From CAZNTZ01 sp964576135 (GTDB taxonomy: Bacteria > Pseudomonadota > Alphaproteobacteria > Rs-D84), in the NCBI GenBank assembly GCA_964576135.1, contig CAZNTZ010000004.1, positions 1-37,948 on the forward strand: a DNA stretch of 37,948 nucleotides, read 5' to 3'. Under the pieces are notes generated by a model. The model ran no database searches. It was not told the origin of the DNA and was given only the letters and a program-made list of their open reading frames with translations. Below, piece by piece: positions 7,367-15,454 of the stretch. Position 1 is the first letter of the stretch, and the number at the start of each line of letters is the position of its first letter. The translations under genes were made by a program, and so were the position numbers.

Positions 7367-8398
7367 TTATTGATAACTTTCAAGAACGACTTCTGCTGCG
7401 CTTTTAATAGTTTTCAAATAGTTTTCATATGTCGCGCAATCACGCGAAATACTTGAACGATAAACCCCTCGCATGCTTTCGGCCAAAGAAAAACAACCTT
7501 GTAAATGTTGAACACAATATTCATGACCAACTGCAAATGCATTTTGTCCGCGTACACGACTTTCTGTGCTGGACCAATCTATGCTGCTTACGGCATCGTT
7601 AAGGTTGGCAAGTGAATTGTTACCGTCATAATATTGCGAAAAAGTATTTTGCCAAAATTCTTCTTGTTCTGCTTCGGTCATTTCTGAATTGCCATTTTCT
7701 GCGATTGCTATGTTTTTTATTAACTCTTCAATTGCAGGTTGATATTCTGCATCAAGTGTTGCCAGGCGTGCACTGCAATAACAGCGATCATATTTCGTAT
7801 TAGAGCGTTCGCAATAATCATCCATACAAGAAGTGTAATCAGTCATACATTGTTGCGGTGAAACATTAGATGCAACTGCCAACGAATTATTAGAAGATGT
7901 TTCAGAATTTTGATAATACATTGACGCATCCCCGCGAGAGCTGCGAATAGAAGAATAGGTCGCAGCGGAACGGGCGTTATCAGAAGACCCCCTTGCTATA
8001 ACTTTTCGCCCTGTTGAAGAGTTATTATTTGATGATGCTATAACTGATCCAGAACGTGCGGTGTTTGTTGATTGCACCGCATAAGAACCGCGTCTTGCGA
8101 CAACTGAACGTCCACTCGAAGATGGGTTATCAGCAGAAGATATTGTATTAATATTTGTTGCAGAACGCGCGGATGTTCCTGATGATCTTGAAACAACACG
8201 GCGTTGTGATGTTATTGGTGAAACTTTGTTTCGTAGTGTATCCATCGAAACTTCCGAAGGATTAAGGCTTGTATAACCGGTCGGAGAAATAAATTCCACA
8301 GGTTTAACAAATGGTGAAAGTGTGGATGTCGCTAAACCGGTCGCCGGAGCAACAAAGATACTGCAAAATATGAATAATAAAGAAATAGTCTTTTTCAT
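7367..8398 (-). CDS. secreted Ser-rich repeat protein with Cys-rich C-terminal domain
   Basis: 343 aa from ATG 8398 (a TTG just upstream also keeps frame). A Sec signal peptide (KKTISLLFIFCSIFVAPATGLA) is followed by a Ser/Arg/Asn-rich region (about 50-165) with three degenerate repeats: SQRRVVSRSSGTSARSAT, SGRSVVARRGSYAVQS and TGRKVIARGSSDNARSAA. The C-terminal half is helical with Cys at C-x6-C-x4-C-x9-C-x-C, plus EYCVQHLQGC and DCATY, suggesting disulfides in the periplasm or outside. No family is recognised. It converges tail-to-tail with the spanin-like pair, and a candidate promoter abuts the start codon. Confidence 0.75.
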   Translation of the reverse strand: MKKTISLLFIFCSIFVAPATGLATSTLSPFVKPVEFISPTGYTSLNPSEVSMDTLRNKVSPITSQRRVVSRSSGTSARSATNINTISSADNPSSSGRSVVARRGSYAVQSTNTARSGSVIASSNNNSSTGRKVIARGSSDNARSAATYSSIRSSRGDASMYYQNSETSSNNSLAVASNVSPQQCMTDYTSCMDDYCERSNTKYDRCYCSARLATLDAEYQPAIEELIKNIAIAENGNSEMTEAEQEEFWQNTFSQYYDGNNSLANLNDAVSSIDWSSTESRVRGQNAFAVGHEYCVQHLQGCFSLAESMRGVYRSSISRDCATYENYLKTIKSAAEVVLESYQ

Positions 8399-8406
8399 CA
8401 ATTTAT

Positions 8407-8436
8407 ATTCTAGGATATTTAAGGTTGATCGGACAA
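8407..8436 (-). promoter_or_regulatory. candidate promoter giving a near-leaderless transcript
   Basis: On the minus strand, TTGTCC (8436-8431), an 18-bp spacer and TAGAAT (8412-8407). The predicted start falls at about 8400-8398, on the ATG of the Ser-rich protein. No Shine-Dalgarno precedes that ATG, which fits leaderless translation. Confidence 0.4.
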
Positions 8437-8745
8437 GTATATTTTTATGAATGTCAAAATGTGGATAATTTATTGAAAATAGGACACATGACTAATTATG
8501 TATGAATCCGATATTGAAAATAACTTTTGTAAATTTTTTTTATTTATCATCTGGATATATCAATATGTGAAAATATTTATATTTCTATAAAAACTTTAGA
8601 TAGTGCGATTTCAAAAGGGGTGCGTGCCAATAATCTCCGGAAAACCCTATAAAACAGGATTTATAAATGGCGCATAATATATATTATGTATACTTAGGTA
8701 TGTGTAATGATGATATGGTATTGGTGTTTTAGGAATAAGAGTTGG
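8437..8745. other. AT-rich intergenic region without a supported gene
   Basis: About 310 bp between the 3' end of the DUF2817 gene and the promoter of the Ser-rich gene. I see no convincing ORF or tRNA. It holds a perfect 16-bp palindrome CATAATATATATTATG (8673-8688). On the minus strand a weak hairpin at 8662-8642 (AAATCCT/AGGGTTT, one mismatch) followed by T residues could end the Tol operon transcript. A GC-richer patch at 8608-8640 has no assigned role. Confidence 0.4.
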
Positions 8746-9810
8746 TTATTTGTATTCGTTTATGAATCTTTCCAATTTCATTGCCAACACATCATATACA
8801 GACAATGCATATCGACGCCATTTGGAATCGCGTGGATACCAATCTTCGGACAAATTATTTTTGGTTTTATCACTTATACACCCAAAGTGTTTGATTTCAT
8901 ACCGTGCATCACCCTGGTCCATTCTTTTTAATATTGGCGAAAGCCCCCTGTTGGTCCCAGTTCCAATTTCAATATCTGCAGTCATAATTGGAATTTTCTT
9001 ATCTTGATATTTTACTTCAAGCCAATCAACCAGATCACCAGACAGATTTGCAGAATTTACAGTATTTTTTTCATCTGGCTCTATAATAAGTGCAGGTTCA
9101 AACGTTTTTTGAAAAAAAACGGTATTTGTGTGGCCAGTTGGATGTGAAACCAGCAAAGTCGGCAGTTTATAATCGCCCAATCCTGTGTGTAAACCAATGG
9201 AAAGTAAAGATTTTGCATCTCTCATTAAATCATCGTATATATTTTGAACGATAAAGTATTCTGGCTCTGGGCCGGCACCACCATAAAAAATTCCGTCTGG
9301 AAATTCGTATTGTCCGCGGGAAATAGCGCTCCACACACCATCGGACTTATGGTCATGACGAAATTTAACTATCGCGTGATATTTTTCTTTGCCAGGTTTT
9401 GATATTAATAATTTATGTGCAATTTTATATAATTCATTTTGTTTTGGTGGAATATCCCAATTGCGAAAATTGCGATTCAAATCAACATTGTTTGCATTTT
9501 CACGAGTTCTGTGATCCATTCCAAAACCGTTTATGCAATGAATTAAAACGATTTGAAAATTTTTATTTTCTTTCAAGAATCCGGAATTTAATGACAAAAA
9601 CATATTCAAAGCTGAGCTGCCTGAAAAACCCTCCAGCCCGTGAATTCCGGTATTTATAACGATTTTATTTGCACCGTTTCCGATTGTTAAAACTGGGACA
9701 TCATACGTTGTTTTCGGATTTGAATAAATTTTTAATTCGCCGAATTTTTTTGAATTATTGATAAATTTATCAGTTGCTTCGGCAAATGATTCTGAAAAAA
9801 ATTCCATCAT
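8746..9810 (-). CDS. DUF2817 family M14-like zinc carboxypeptidase/amidohydrolase
   Basis: 354 aa cytoplasmic protein of the DUF2817 branch of M14 peptidases. The zinc-site pattern is visible: H57-x2-E60 in GIHGLEGFSGS and H208 in GLHTGLGDY. NNVDLNRNF (about 107-115) is the conserved substrate-site block. The acidic residues in TADIEIGTG may supply the catalytic Glu. There is no signal peptide, so the substrate is probably a small intracellular peptide or acyl-amino acid; this is family inference only. Its ATG directly abuts the tolA stop, in the position where tolB and pal stand in standard tol operons. It is the last gene of the operon. Confidence 0.82.
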   Translation of the reverse strand: MMEFFSESFAEATDKFINNSKKFGELKIYSNPKTTYDVPVLTIGNGANKIVINTGIHGLEGFSGSSALNMFLSLNSGFLKENKNFQIVLIHCINGFGMDHRTRENANNVDLNRNFRNWDIPPKQNELYKIAHKLLISKPGKEKYHAIVKFRHDHKSDGVWSAISRGQYEFPDGIFYGGAGPEPEYFIVQNIYDDLMRDAKSLLSIGLHTGLGDYKLPTLLVSHPTGHTNTVFFQKTFEPALIIEPDEKNTVNSANLSGDLVDWLEVKYQDKKIPIMTADIEIGTGTNRGLSPILKRMDQGDARYEIKHFGCISDKTKNNLSEDWYPRDSKWRRYALSVYDVLAMKLERFINEYK

Positions 9811-10515
9811 TTATTGAATCTCTTTGTTTGACGGATAGAAAGTCAGTTGTATATTTTTCCAACTGTCATATTCCGACGGTGGCAACATTGAAAACGGCTG
9901 ACATACAACGATTGCTGTTTTTATTGTTTCAATAACATATGCAAATGCCGCATATGTTTCGGCTTGTGCAGCGCCTTCGAACCACAAATCTGCGACGCGA
10001 CCATTTTGATACATTGCCAGATGTGCAACCGCCCTTATGTCTGCAATATCTGGGCGTGACCTGTCAATTGTCCAACAACGCGTTAATGCGACACGCAATG
10101 CATCAATAACTGAAATTGTCATGCTGCGATTTAATGATGTAGTTTCACGATTTACGCGTACGAGCATTTTTTTCTTTGGTGCCTGCACAGGTTTTGCAAC
10201 TTTTTTCTTTGGTGGGGTAACCATAGCAGGCTTTTCAATAGGTTTATCATTACCCTGCTCTGGTTGTTCTTTTTTTGGTTCTTCTTTAACTGGCTCTTCT
10301 TTTTGTTCTGGTAAATCAGTATTAAAAACCTGGGTGTTATCTGGTGTTATATCAACCTGACTTAAATCTATTTCTGTGATTTGAACATGTTCTGGGGCAA
10401 TCACCATTTTATCTGCAACAATTGCAAAACTGGTCACCATTAATGCAACGACAAACAAATGTCCGCTTACGGCCAGCAATACATTTTCAGAAAAGAATTT
10501 TGATTTTTGTTTCAA
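9811..10515 (-). CDS. tolA: TolA-like energy-transducing protein
   Basis: 234 aa: an N-terminal membrane helix (about 12-34), a Pro/Lys/Glu-rich linker (about 65-115, with PVKEEPKKEQPEQ and PPKKKVAKPVQAPKKK) and a C-terminal TolA/TonB-like domain (about 125-230) with a Cys pair. It should reach across the periplasm and use the proton gradient harvested by TolQR to drive outer-membrane invagination. It is short compared with E. coli TolA (421 aa), mainly in the linker. It overlaps tolR by 4 bp (ATGA) and abuts DUF2817. Gene order supports the name, but TonB-like alternatives cannot be excluded. Confidence 0.78.
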   Translation of the reverse strand: MKQKSKFFSENVLLAVSGHLFVVALMVTSFAIVADKMVIAPEHVQITEIDLSQVDITPDNTQVFNTDLPEQKEEPVKEEPKKEQPEQGNDKPIEKPAMVTPPKKKVAKPVQAPKKKMLVRVNRETTSLNRSMTISVIDALRVALTRCWTIDRSRPDIADIRAVAHLAMYQNGRVADLWFEGAAQAETYAAFAYVIETIKTAIVVCQPFSMLPPSEYDSWKNIQLTFYPSNKEIQ

Positions 10516-10916
10516 TTTTGTATTTTTGTTCTAAGGCCAACGCGTTCAAAACCTGCATCTTTTAAAGCACCCATCATTGACATAACTGCTCCGTATGATG
10601 CGCCTTGATCTCCATTCAGCATTATCGTCAGTTTTGGATTTTCACCGCGCATTGCGATTGCGCGTGTAACAATTTCACGCATTGGCATCGAATTTTCACC
10701 CAAATAATATTGACCGCTTCTATCGACACCAATTTGCAAAGCGCGATCATCACCAGTCATTGCGCCGTGCCCAGCAACTGGTAAATCCATATCGATTCCA
10801 GATGTCAGCATTGGAGCACTGACAATAAACACGGCCAGCAACACTGTCATAACGTCAATCATTGGCGTCATAACAATCAATGCATTGGCATCAACAGTTT
10901 TTCTTCTGCGTGGCAT
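10512..10916 (-). CDS. tolR: TolR/ExbD biopolymer transport protein
   Basis: 134 aa, the normal ExbD/TolR length. A basic N-terminus (MPRRRK) precedes a single membrane helix (about 12-37) that carries the proton-channel Asp D21 in MIDVMTVLLAVFI. The periplasmic domain ends with YGAVMSMMGALKDAGFERVGLRT, the usual TolR/ExbD C-terminal motif. With TolQ it forms the proton-driven motor that energises TolA. It overlaps tolQ by 1 bp and tolA by 4 bp. Confidence 0.92.
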   Translation of the reverse strand: MPRRRKTVDANALIVMTPMIDVMTVLLAVFIVSAPMLTSGIDMDLPVAGHGAMTGDDRALQIGVDRSGQYYLGENSMPMREIVTRAIAMRGENPKLTIMLNGDQGASYGAVMSMMGALKDAGFERVGLRTKIQN

Positions 10917-11392
10917 TATTTTTTCTCTTTCGCTTTGGCTTCTAATTTTGTGTAAAGTTCATCAGATTTTTTGCTGAAAAATTGATAGGAAATAGCAGCC
11001 GGTATCGCAACAAATAAACCCAACGCTGTTTCACCGAGTGCCACGGCCAGTCCAGGTGCCACAACCGCAAGTGATGTAGAATTGTTTGCACCGATTGCAG
11101 AAAATAAATGCATAATTCCCCAAATTGTTCCAAACAGTCCAACGAATGGTGCAACCGCAGCCGCCATTGATAAAAACCACAAATTATGGTCAAAAGGGAT
11201 AATAGCAGTATCTGGATTTACATCACGTCCAGCAGTCATAGGATTTAATTTTTGATTACGCCACATGCGGAATTTTTCAATAATTATTGTCCAAGAAATA
11301 ATTGATGCCGCAAGCAACAATAATGATGTGATAAATACCACGGGATCGTTGATTGAAAAAATTGATAAAAACGAGAAGTTATTTTGTTCCAT
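10916..11392 (-). CDS. tolQ: TolQ/ExbB proton-channel protein, short form
   Basis: 158 aa, compared with about 230 in E. coli TolQ. Three membrane helices are visible: about 17-36, about 71-100 (WFLSMAAAVAPFVGLFGTIW) and about 107-140 (VVAPGLAVALGETALGLFVAIPA). The conserved core GLFGTIWGIM...APGLAVALGETALGLFVAIPA is complete. The missing ~65 residues come from the cytoplasmic loop between helices 1 and 2, so this is an internal shortening rather than a truncated gene. It is followed by tolR with a 1-bp overlap, and the HIT-like gene lies 18 bp upstream. Confidence 0.9.
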   Translation of the reverse strand: MEQNNFSFLSIFSINDPVVFITSLLLLAASIISWTIIIEKFRMWRNQKLNPMTAGRDVNPDTAIIPFDHNLWFLSMAAAVAPFVGLFGTIWGIMHLFSAIGANNSTSLAVVAPGLAVALGETALGLFVAIPAAISYQFFSKKSDELYTKLEAKAKEKK

Positions 11393-11410
11393 TTTATTTT
11401 GCCTTTTGTT

Positions 11411-11851
11411 TTAGTTATTAAATAATTTTACCAAAAACTTATGAAGTTCCATTAATTCGTTTTCTGTTAAATTATTTTCGTTATTTAATGCGAACGGACC
11501 TGGCCAATTTTGATCTAAAAATTCTTTATTGTTAAAAATTTTTGGTTCAGAATATCTTGGTATTATATGAAAATGCACTTCTGGGTCAGCCATTCTAAGC
11601 ATTTGATAATTTATTTTATCATAATTGAATGCTTGTTTAAGTTTTTTCTCTAATTCATTTATTACTCTGCCCATTTCTAATAATGCGCTTTCTGATAATG
11701 TCCCAAAGTTATCAGCGCCATCTTTATTCAACAAAATTAAACTGCCCAATGCGGATTGGCTTATTCGTGTAAGCAAAACCCAATGTTCATAATCTTTTAT
11801 ACAGAATTTTGAAACCATAAATTTTGACAAAGTATTTTCACTGACTTTCAT
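11411..11851 (-). CDS. HIT-like (histidine triad family) protein with altered triad
   Basis: 146 aa with a HIT fold pattern: an N-terminal strand and helix, LGSLILLNKDGADNFGTLSESALLEMGRVI, then the active-site strand PEVHFHIIPRY. H93 and H95 match the second and third His of the HxHxH triad; the first is E91. HIT proteins hydrolyse nucleotide-phosphate bonds such as in diadenosine polyphosphates or AMP-lysine. The catalytic nucleophile (middle His) is kept, so activity is possible. The gene lies between ybgC and tolQ, 17-18 bp from each, which is not the usual content of a tol operon. Confidence 0.7.
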   Translation of the reverse strand: MKVSENTLSKFMVSKFCIKDYEHWVLLTRISQSALGSLILLNKDGADNFGTLSESALLEMGRVINELEKKLKQAFNYDKINYQMLRMADPEVHFHIIPRYSEPKIFNNKEFLDQNWPGPFALNNENNLTENELMELHKFLVKLFNN

Positions 11852-11868
11852 TTATTTTTTCCATAAAA

Positions 11869-12237
11869 TTATTCAATATACCCATCCGGAATTCTTTTCG
11901 GTTTAAGATCTTTGCCAACATAAGCGGCAGTGCCGTTAATAATTGCATATATTTCATCCCCAATCAAGAATTTATGTTCAATTCGCAAAGATGCCGCACC
12001 ACGATTCAAAACATTTGTTTCGACAATCAAATCATCCGCTAATTTCAAAGGTTTAATATATTTTATATTCAATTCTTTAATAACAAAACCAATATCGCCG
12101 TTCGGTGGTGGAATAGAACCTTTTAACCAATTCATACGTGCGCGTTCTGCAATTTCGATATATCTTGCGTGATACACAATTCCACCAGCATCGGTGTCCG
12201 CATATGCGATAGAGAAAGGAAATCTGTGAGTTGTCAT
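11869..12237 (-). CDS. ybgC: YbgC-type acyl-CoA thioesterase (hotdog fold)
   Basis: 122 aa, slightly shorter than E. coli YbgC. The 4HBT signature is clear: Y12-A-D14-T-D-A-G-G-I-V-Y-H-A-R-Y followed by IEIAERARMNWL, with D16 as the expected catalytic Asp. It hydrolyses acyl-CoA thioesters, and YbgC is associated with phospholipid metabolism and the Tol-Pal complex. The position just before tolQ (with one gene inserted) is the classic ybgC-tolQRA order. It starts 1 bp after the NUDIX gene stop. Confidence 0.9.
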   Translation of the reverse strand: MTTHRFPFSIAYADTDAGGIVYHARYIEIAERARMNWLKGSIPPPNGDIGFVIKELNIKYIKPLKLADDLIVETNVLNRGAASLRIEHKFLIGDEIYAIINGTAAYVGKDLKPKRIPDGYIE

Positions 12238-12238
12238 T

Positions 12239-12853
12239 TTATTTACCCTGGAAATTTATTTGTTCTGCGATTTTTCCGAATTTATCATAAACGGTTTCAT
12301 CGCCAATCAAAACAAAGTCTTTGGCAGTAATGGAAATTTCAGAAATCGTCTGACCATTGAATTCTTTGGATTTGATTGAATCAATCGGATTGTGTGAAAA
12401 ATTTATAAAATCTTTCAAATCAATTGAAACGATTGATTCAACTTCGCCGTCATTGAATTTAAAATCTTGTAATTTACCATCGTAATTTGCAAAAAATACA
12501 TTGCAGAAAACGCGATCAACGAACATTGAACCATCTGATTTTTTGAAATCCCCGATCCAAACGCCTTCGTATAATTTCTTTGGGTTTGTAATGCTCAGCC
12601 CTATTTCCTGACTTACTTCGCGGACGAATGCTTGTTCAATTGTTTCTCCGGCAAAAACGTGTCCGCTGGCCGTTGTATATAATTTTCCGCCGTTGTCTTT
12701 GGTTTTGGCACGTCTTTGAAAAACAATATTTCCATTTATGACAATCCAGCAATGAACTGTTTTGTGCCAAAGCCCAAAAGTATGAACAACATTTCTGTCT
12801 GCTGTGCCAATAATACGACGATTTGCATCGTAAACGTCAAGAAATTCAATCAT
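12239..12853 (-). CDS. NUDIX hydrolase (YfcD/IPP-isomerase-like subgroup)
   Basis: 204 aa. Residues 1-30 (EFLDVYDANRRIIGTADRNVVH) and the LWHKTVHCWIV strand resemble the YfcD/IPP-isomerase branch of NUDIX proteins. The Nudix box is G64-x5-E70-x7-R78-E79-V-S-Q82-E83-I-G-L; one metal-binding Glu of the canonical REUxEExGU is Gln here. The fold should hydrolyse a nucleoside diphosphate-linked substrate or act as an isomerase, but the substrate is unknown and the Gln may weaken metal binding. It lies 3 bp after the HD gene and 1 bp before ybgC. Confidence 0.8.
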   Translation of the reverse strand: MIEFLDVYDANRRIIGTADRNVVHTFGLWHKTVHCWIVINGNIVFQRRAKTKDNGGKLYTTASGHVFAGETIEQAFVREVSQEIGLSITNPKKLYEGVWIGDFKKSDGSMFVDRVFCNVFFANYDGKLQDFKFNDGEVESIVSIDLKDFINFSHNPIDSIKSKEFNGQTISEISITAKDFVLIGDETVYDKFGKIAEQINFQGK

Positions 12854-12856
12854 TTT

Positions 12857-13483
12857 TTAATCCTTAAAATCTGCAGGGGTTAATTTAAATTCATCGTAAA
12901 GGCGTTTTTCAACTTTTTCTTGAATCACCTTAAATACTTCATAAATCACAGGTTCTTCTTTGAACATATTTTGATATTTTTCTGAAAAGTATAATTTTGG
13001 ATATGCGCCGTTGTCATAATTTTTCCAACTTTCCAAACTTTTAGAACAAATCAATTGAACAACAACATCTAATAAATCAAGTAATTTTACAAATCGTGCT
13101 TCTGGTGTTTTGCGTTCTTCGTATTCAGTCCACAATGACATTATATCAGAACCAATTTTGAATTCCGGCAACAAATTACACAGTTCTTTCATAACCTGTA
13201 ATTCAGATTCAATTTTGTTTTTTCCAAGTTCTGAATTTTTCATCAATTCATGCACAGGGATATCGTGTGCCTTAGATTCAGCCAAATCATGCAAAATACA
13301 AAGTTTTAATACTTTGTTCAAATCCACAGGTGTTTTCAGACGAGGTGCAAAAATCATAGCCATAATTGCCATCATCCAAGAATGACTTGATACTGATTGT
13401 TTTTCGCCATTGCCTAATTCCAAAGTACGTTTTTCATAATGCAATTTTTCAGCAGTTGATAAGAATTCAAGAATATTTTTCAT
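12857..13483 (-). CDS. HD-domain phosphohydrolase (YfbR/HDDC2-like)
   Basis: 208 aa with an HD fold: H34 in SVSSHSWMMAIMAM, then H65-D66 in CILHDLAES, and a downstream Asp in KLLDLLDVVVQL. The order ESxxxHSW...hhHDhxE is characteristic of the HD_3 group, whose members dephosphorylate deoxynucleoside 5'-monophosphates. Length and spacing match. It overlaps the preceding 97-aa gene by 4 bp (ATGA) and is followed by the NUDIX gene. HD, NUDIX and HIT genes together suggest nucleotide clean-up functions carried along with the Tol operon. Confidence 0.8.
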   Translation of the reverse strand: MKNILEFLSTAEKLHYEKRTLELGNGEKQSVSSHSWMMAIMAMIFAPRLKTPVDLNKVLKLCILHDLAESKAHDIPVHELMKNSELGKNKIESELQVMKELCNLLPEFKIGSDIMSLWTEYEERKTPEARFVKLLDLLDVVVQLICSKSLESWKNYDNGAYPKLYFSEKYQNMFKEEPVIYEVFKVIQEKVEKRLYDEFKLTPADFKD

Positions 13484-13773
13484 TTGGCGGATCTGGCTAT
13501 AAATTTATTAAGTAAAAGAATTCTTCTGGAAACTTTTTGTTCTTCGGATTTACCGTTTAATTCATCGAAACGTTTTTGTGATAAATTTTTATCTGAAAAA
13601 TTTTCCGATTTTCTGATTGGTTCAGTAATAATGTATTTTTGTGAAAAAATATTTGTAATTTTAAAACTTAAATTATAACGAACAGAGAAAACTTCTTTTT
13701 TTGGATCATTTATGTCCATGCCTAAACAAATTCTGCGAACATCACTGTAAATATTAGTAACGATAGCAAACAT
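13480..13773 (-). CDS. hypothetical 97-aa protein
   Basis: 97 aa, basic, with a beta-strand-like N-terminal part (IVTNIYSDVRRICLGMDIND, VFSVRYNLSFKITNIFSQKYIIT) and a charged helical tail. No family recognised. It starts 13 bp after ruvB and overlaps the HD gene by 4 bp, so translational coupling supports it as a real operon member. Confidence 0.6.
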   Translation of the reverse strand: MFAIVTNIYSDVRRICLGMDINDPKKEVFSVRYNLSFKITNIFSQKYIITEPIRKSENFSDKNLSQKRFDELNGKSEEQKVSRRILLLNKFIARSAK

Positions 13774-13786
13774 GGTTGATCCTTTT

Positions 13787-14770
13787 TTATTTTATCATCC
13801 CCAAGTGCGAATAACCCTCTTCTGTAAGGATGCGCCCCCGGGGTGTGCGTTGAATAAATCCTTGTTGCATTAAAAACGGTTCAACTACATCTTCGATTGT
13901 GTCTGTTGGTTCAGAAAGTATCGCCGATAAATTTTCAATTCCGACCGGACCACCCGCAAAATGTTTTGCAATCGCATTCATATAATCACGATCAATGCCA
14001 TCTAACCCACGTTTGTCAATTTGTAACTGAAACAAAGTAGTCTTGATTGTATCTGATGTAATTGATTCAGATTTGAGTGTTGCAGCAAAATCGCGTGCCC
14101 GCTTTAACAATCTGTTTGCAATTCTTGGTGTTCCACGTGAACTTGTGGCTAATGCGCCAGCTCCATCAGGATCAATTGAAATCCCGAGTATATTTGCACT
14201 TCGTATGATAATTTTTGCTAAATCGGTTGGTTCATAAAAATTTAATCGCAAATCAATTCCAAAACGATCACGTAACGGATTAGATAATAACCCAGTTCTT
14301 GTTGTCGCGCCAACCAATGTAAATTTTGGTAAATCGATACGAACTGATTTTGCTGATGGCCCCTCGCCCAACATTATGTCGAGCTTAAAATCTTCCATTG
14401 CTGAATACAAAACTTCTTCGATAGATGTTGGCAGCCGATGAATTTCGTCAATGAACAAAACATCGTTTGGTTCCAGTGCGGTAAGTATTGCCGCAAGGTC
14501 CCCTTGTTTGGTCAACATTGGTGCAGCGGTTGCACGAAAATTTGTACCCAGTTCATTTGCAATAATATGGGCAAGTGTTGTTTTACCCAGACCTGGGGGA
14601 CCATATAATAAAACGTGATCCATTGCGTCGCCACGTGTGCGCGCGGCAGAAATAAACACAGACAAGTTTTGTTTCATAGACTCTTGACCGACAAAATCGG
14701 CCAACTTCTTTGGTCTGATTGTTGCCGCCATTTCATCTGGAATCGTTGGGTCAATGAAACGTTCTGTCAT
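13787..14770 (-). CDS. ruvB: Holliday junction branch-migration ATPase RuvB
   Basis: 327 aa, close to the usual length. Walker A is GPPGLGKTT (57-65, Lys 63) and Walker B is VLFIDEIH (D108, E109). Sensor 1 (GATTRTG), the arginine-finger region (NPLRDRFGIDLRL) and the winged-helix end (EPFLMQQGFIQRTPRGR) are all present. The hexamer drives branch migration with RuvA. Neither ruvA nor ruvC is upstream here; instead the gene overlaps a degenerate alpha/beta hydrolase gene by 4 bp. ruvB before ybgC-tolQRA is a familiar alphaproteobacterial arrangement. Confidence 0.97.
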   Translation of the reverse strand: MTERFIDPTIPDEMAATIRPKKLADFVGQESMKQNLSVFISAARTRGDAMDHVLLYGPPGLGKTTLAHIIANELGTNFRATAAPMLTKQGDLAAILTALEPNDVLFIDEIHRLPTSIEEVLYSAMEDFKLDIMLGEGPSAKSVRIDLPKFTLVGATTRTGLLSNPLRDRFGIDLRLNFYEPTDLAKIIIRSANILGISIDPDGAGALATSSRGTPRIANRLLKRARDFAATLKSESITSDTIKTTLFQLQIDKRGLDGIDRDYMNAIAKHFAGGPVGIENLSAILSEPTDTIEDVVEPFLMQQGFIQRTPRGRILTEEGYSHLGMIK

Positions 14771-15423
14771 AACAGTTTATTCTCTTCGTTTTCACGACCG
14801 ACATATGCCTTGATTTCTTCGTAAAGTCTGGTCAGTGATGGTTTAGCATAGTTTTCATCTACACCTTTGATTTTAATAGTCTCTAAACTTATCTGGGCTT
14901 GTTTTTTTAATAATTGGGTCAAATGTGGACCAAAATTTTGTGCATCAAGGTTTTCTTCGGATCCTTGCAGTAAGAGTCCACGGTTAGGTCTTGGTGACAA
15001 AAATGAAAAATCCGAAACGCCGTAATCTGGCGAAACAAGAACGAATCCTGAAACTTCTGGACGTCTCATCATTGCTTGTAAAACATACCATGCACCAGTG
15101 TGATGCCCAGCAAGCCAAAGTTTATCACTGTCTTCGTTTTGATTTTGAATCCAGTCTATTACGGCGGCAATATCAATCATATTGTCTGCAGTTGTTCCAA
15201 TATTACCTTCGGAATCACCTACTCCGCGATAATTAAACCGCACTGTTGAAAAACCAATATCCATAAAACTGCGAAACATAGCATATGAAATTCTGTCATT
15301 CATATGATGGCAACGTCTTGGGTTCCCTGATAACACTACCGCCAGAGGTGCCGCCTCGAGCGATGATTTATGATAAACTGCGTGCAGTTTTCCAGATTCC
15401 CCACTGATCATTACATCAACCAT
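14767..15423 (-). CDS. alpha/beta-hydrolase fold protein lacking the catalytic Ser and His
   Basis: 218 aa, clearly of the COG2945-like alpha/beta hydrolases: an N-terminal strand pair (SGESGKLHAVYH), GFSTVRFNYRGVGDSEG, LWLAGHHTGAWYVLQAMMRRPEVSGFVLVSP and SDFSFLSPRPNRGLLLQGS. The nucleophile elbow that should read G-x-S-x-G is G106-H-H108-T-G110, so Ser is replaced by His. The 'GADHFF' site of the catalytic His reads GVDE190NY, and the acid region 'GDADEVV' reads GSEENLD. All three triad positions are changed, so it is probably a non-hydrolytic binding protein. First gene of the long operon, with AAGGAA before ATG 15423, and coupled to ruvB by a 4-bp overlap. Confidence 0.82.
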   Translation of the reverse strand: MVDVMISGESGKLHAVYHKSSLEAAPLAVVLSGNPRRCHHMNDRISYAMFRSFMDIGFSTVRFNYRGVGDSEGNIGTTADNMIDIAAVIDWIQNQNEDSDKLWLAGHHTGAWYVLQAMMRRPEVSGFVLVSPDYGVSDFSFLSPRPNRGLLLQGSEENLDAQNFGPHLTQLLKKQAQISLETIKIKGVDENYAKPSLTRLYEEIKAYVGRENEENKLL

Positions 15424-15454
15424 TTATGATTTCCTTATATTGTTTTCTGTTTGC

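Noticed and set aside
8707..9007. Plus-strand frames at the end of the DUF2817 gene
   Set aside because: They overlap the conserved C-terminal part of DUF2817 and have no recognisable product.
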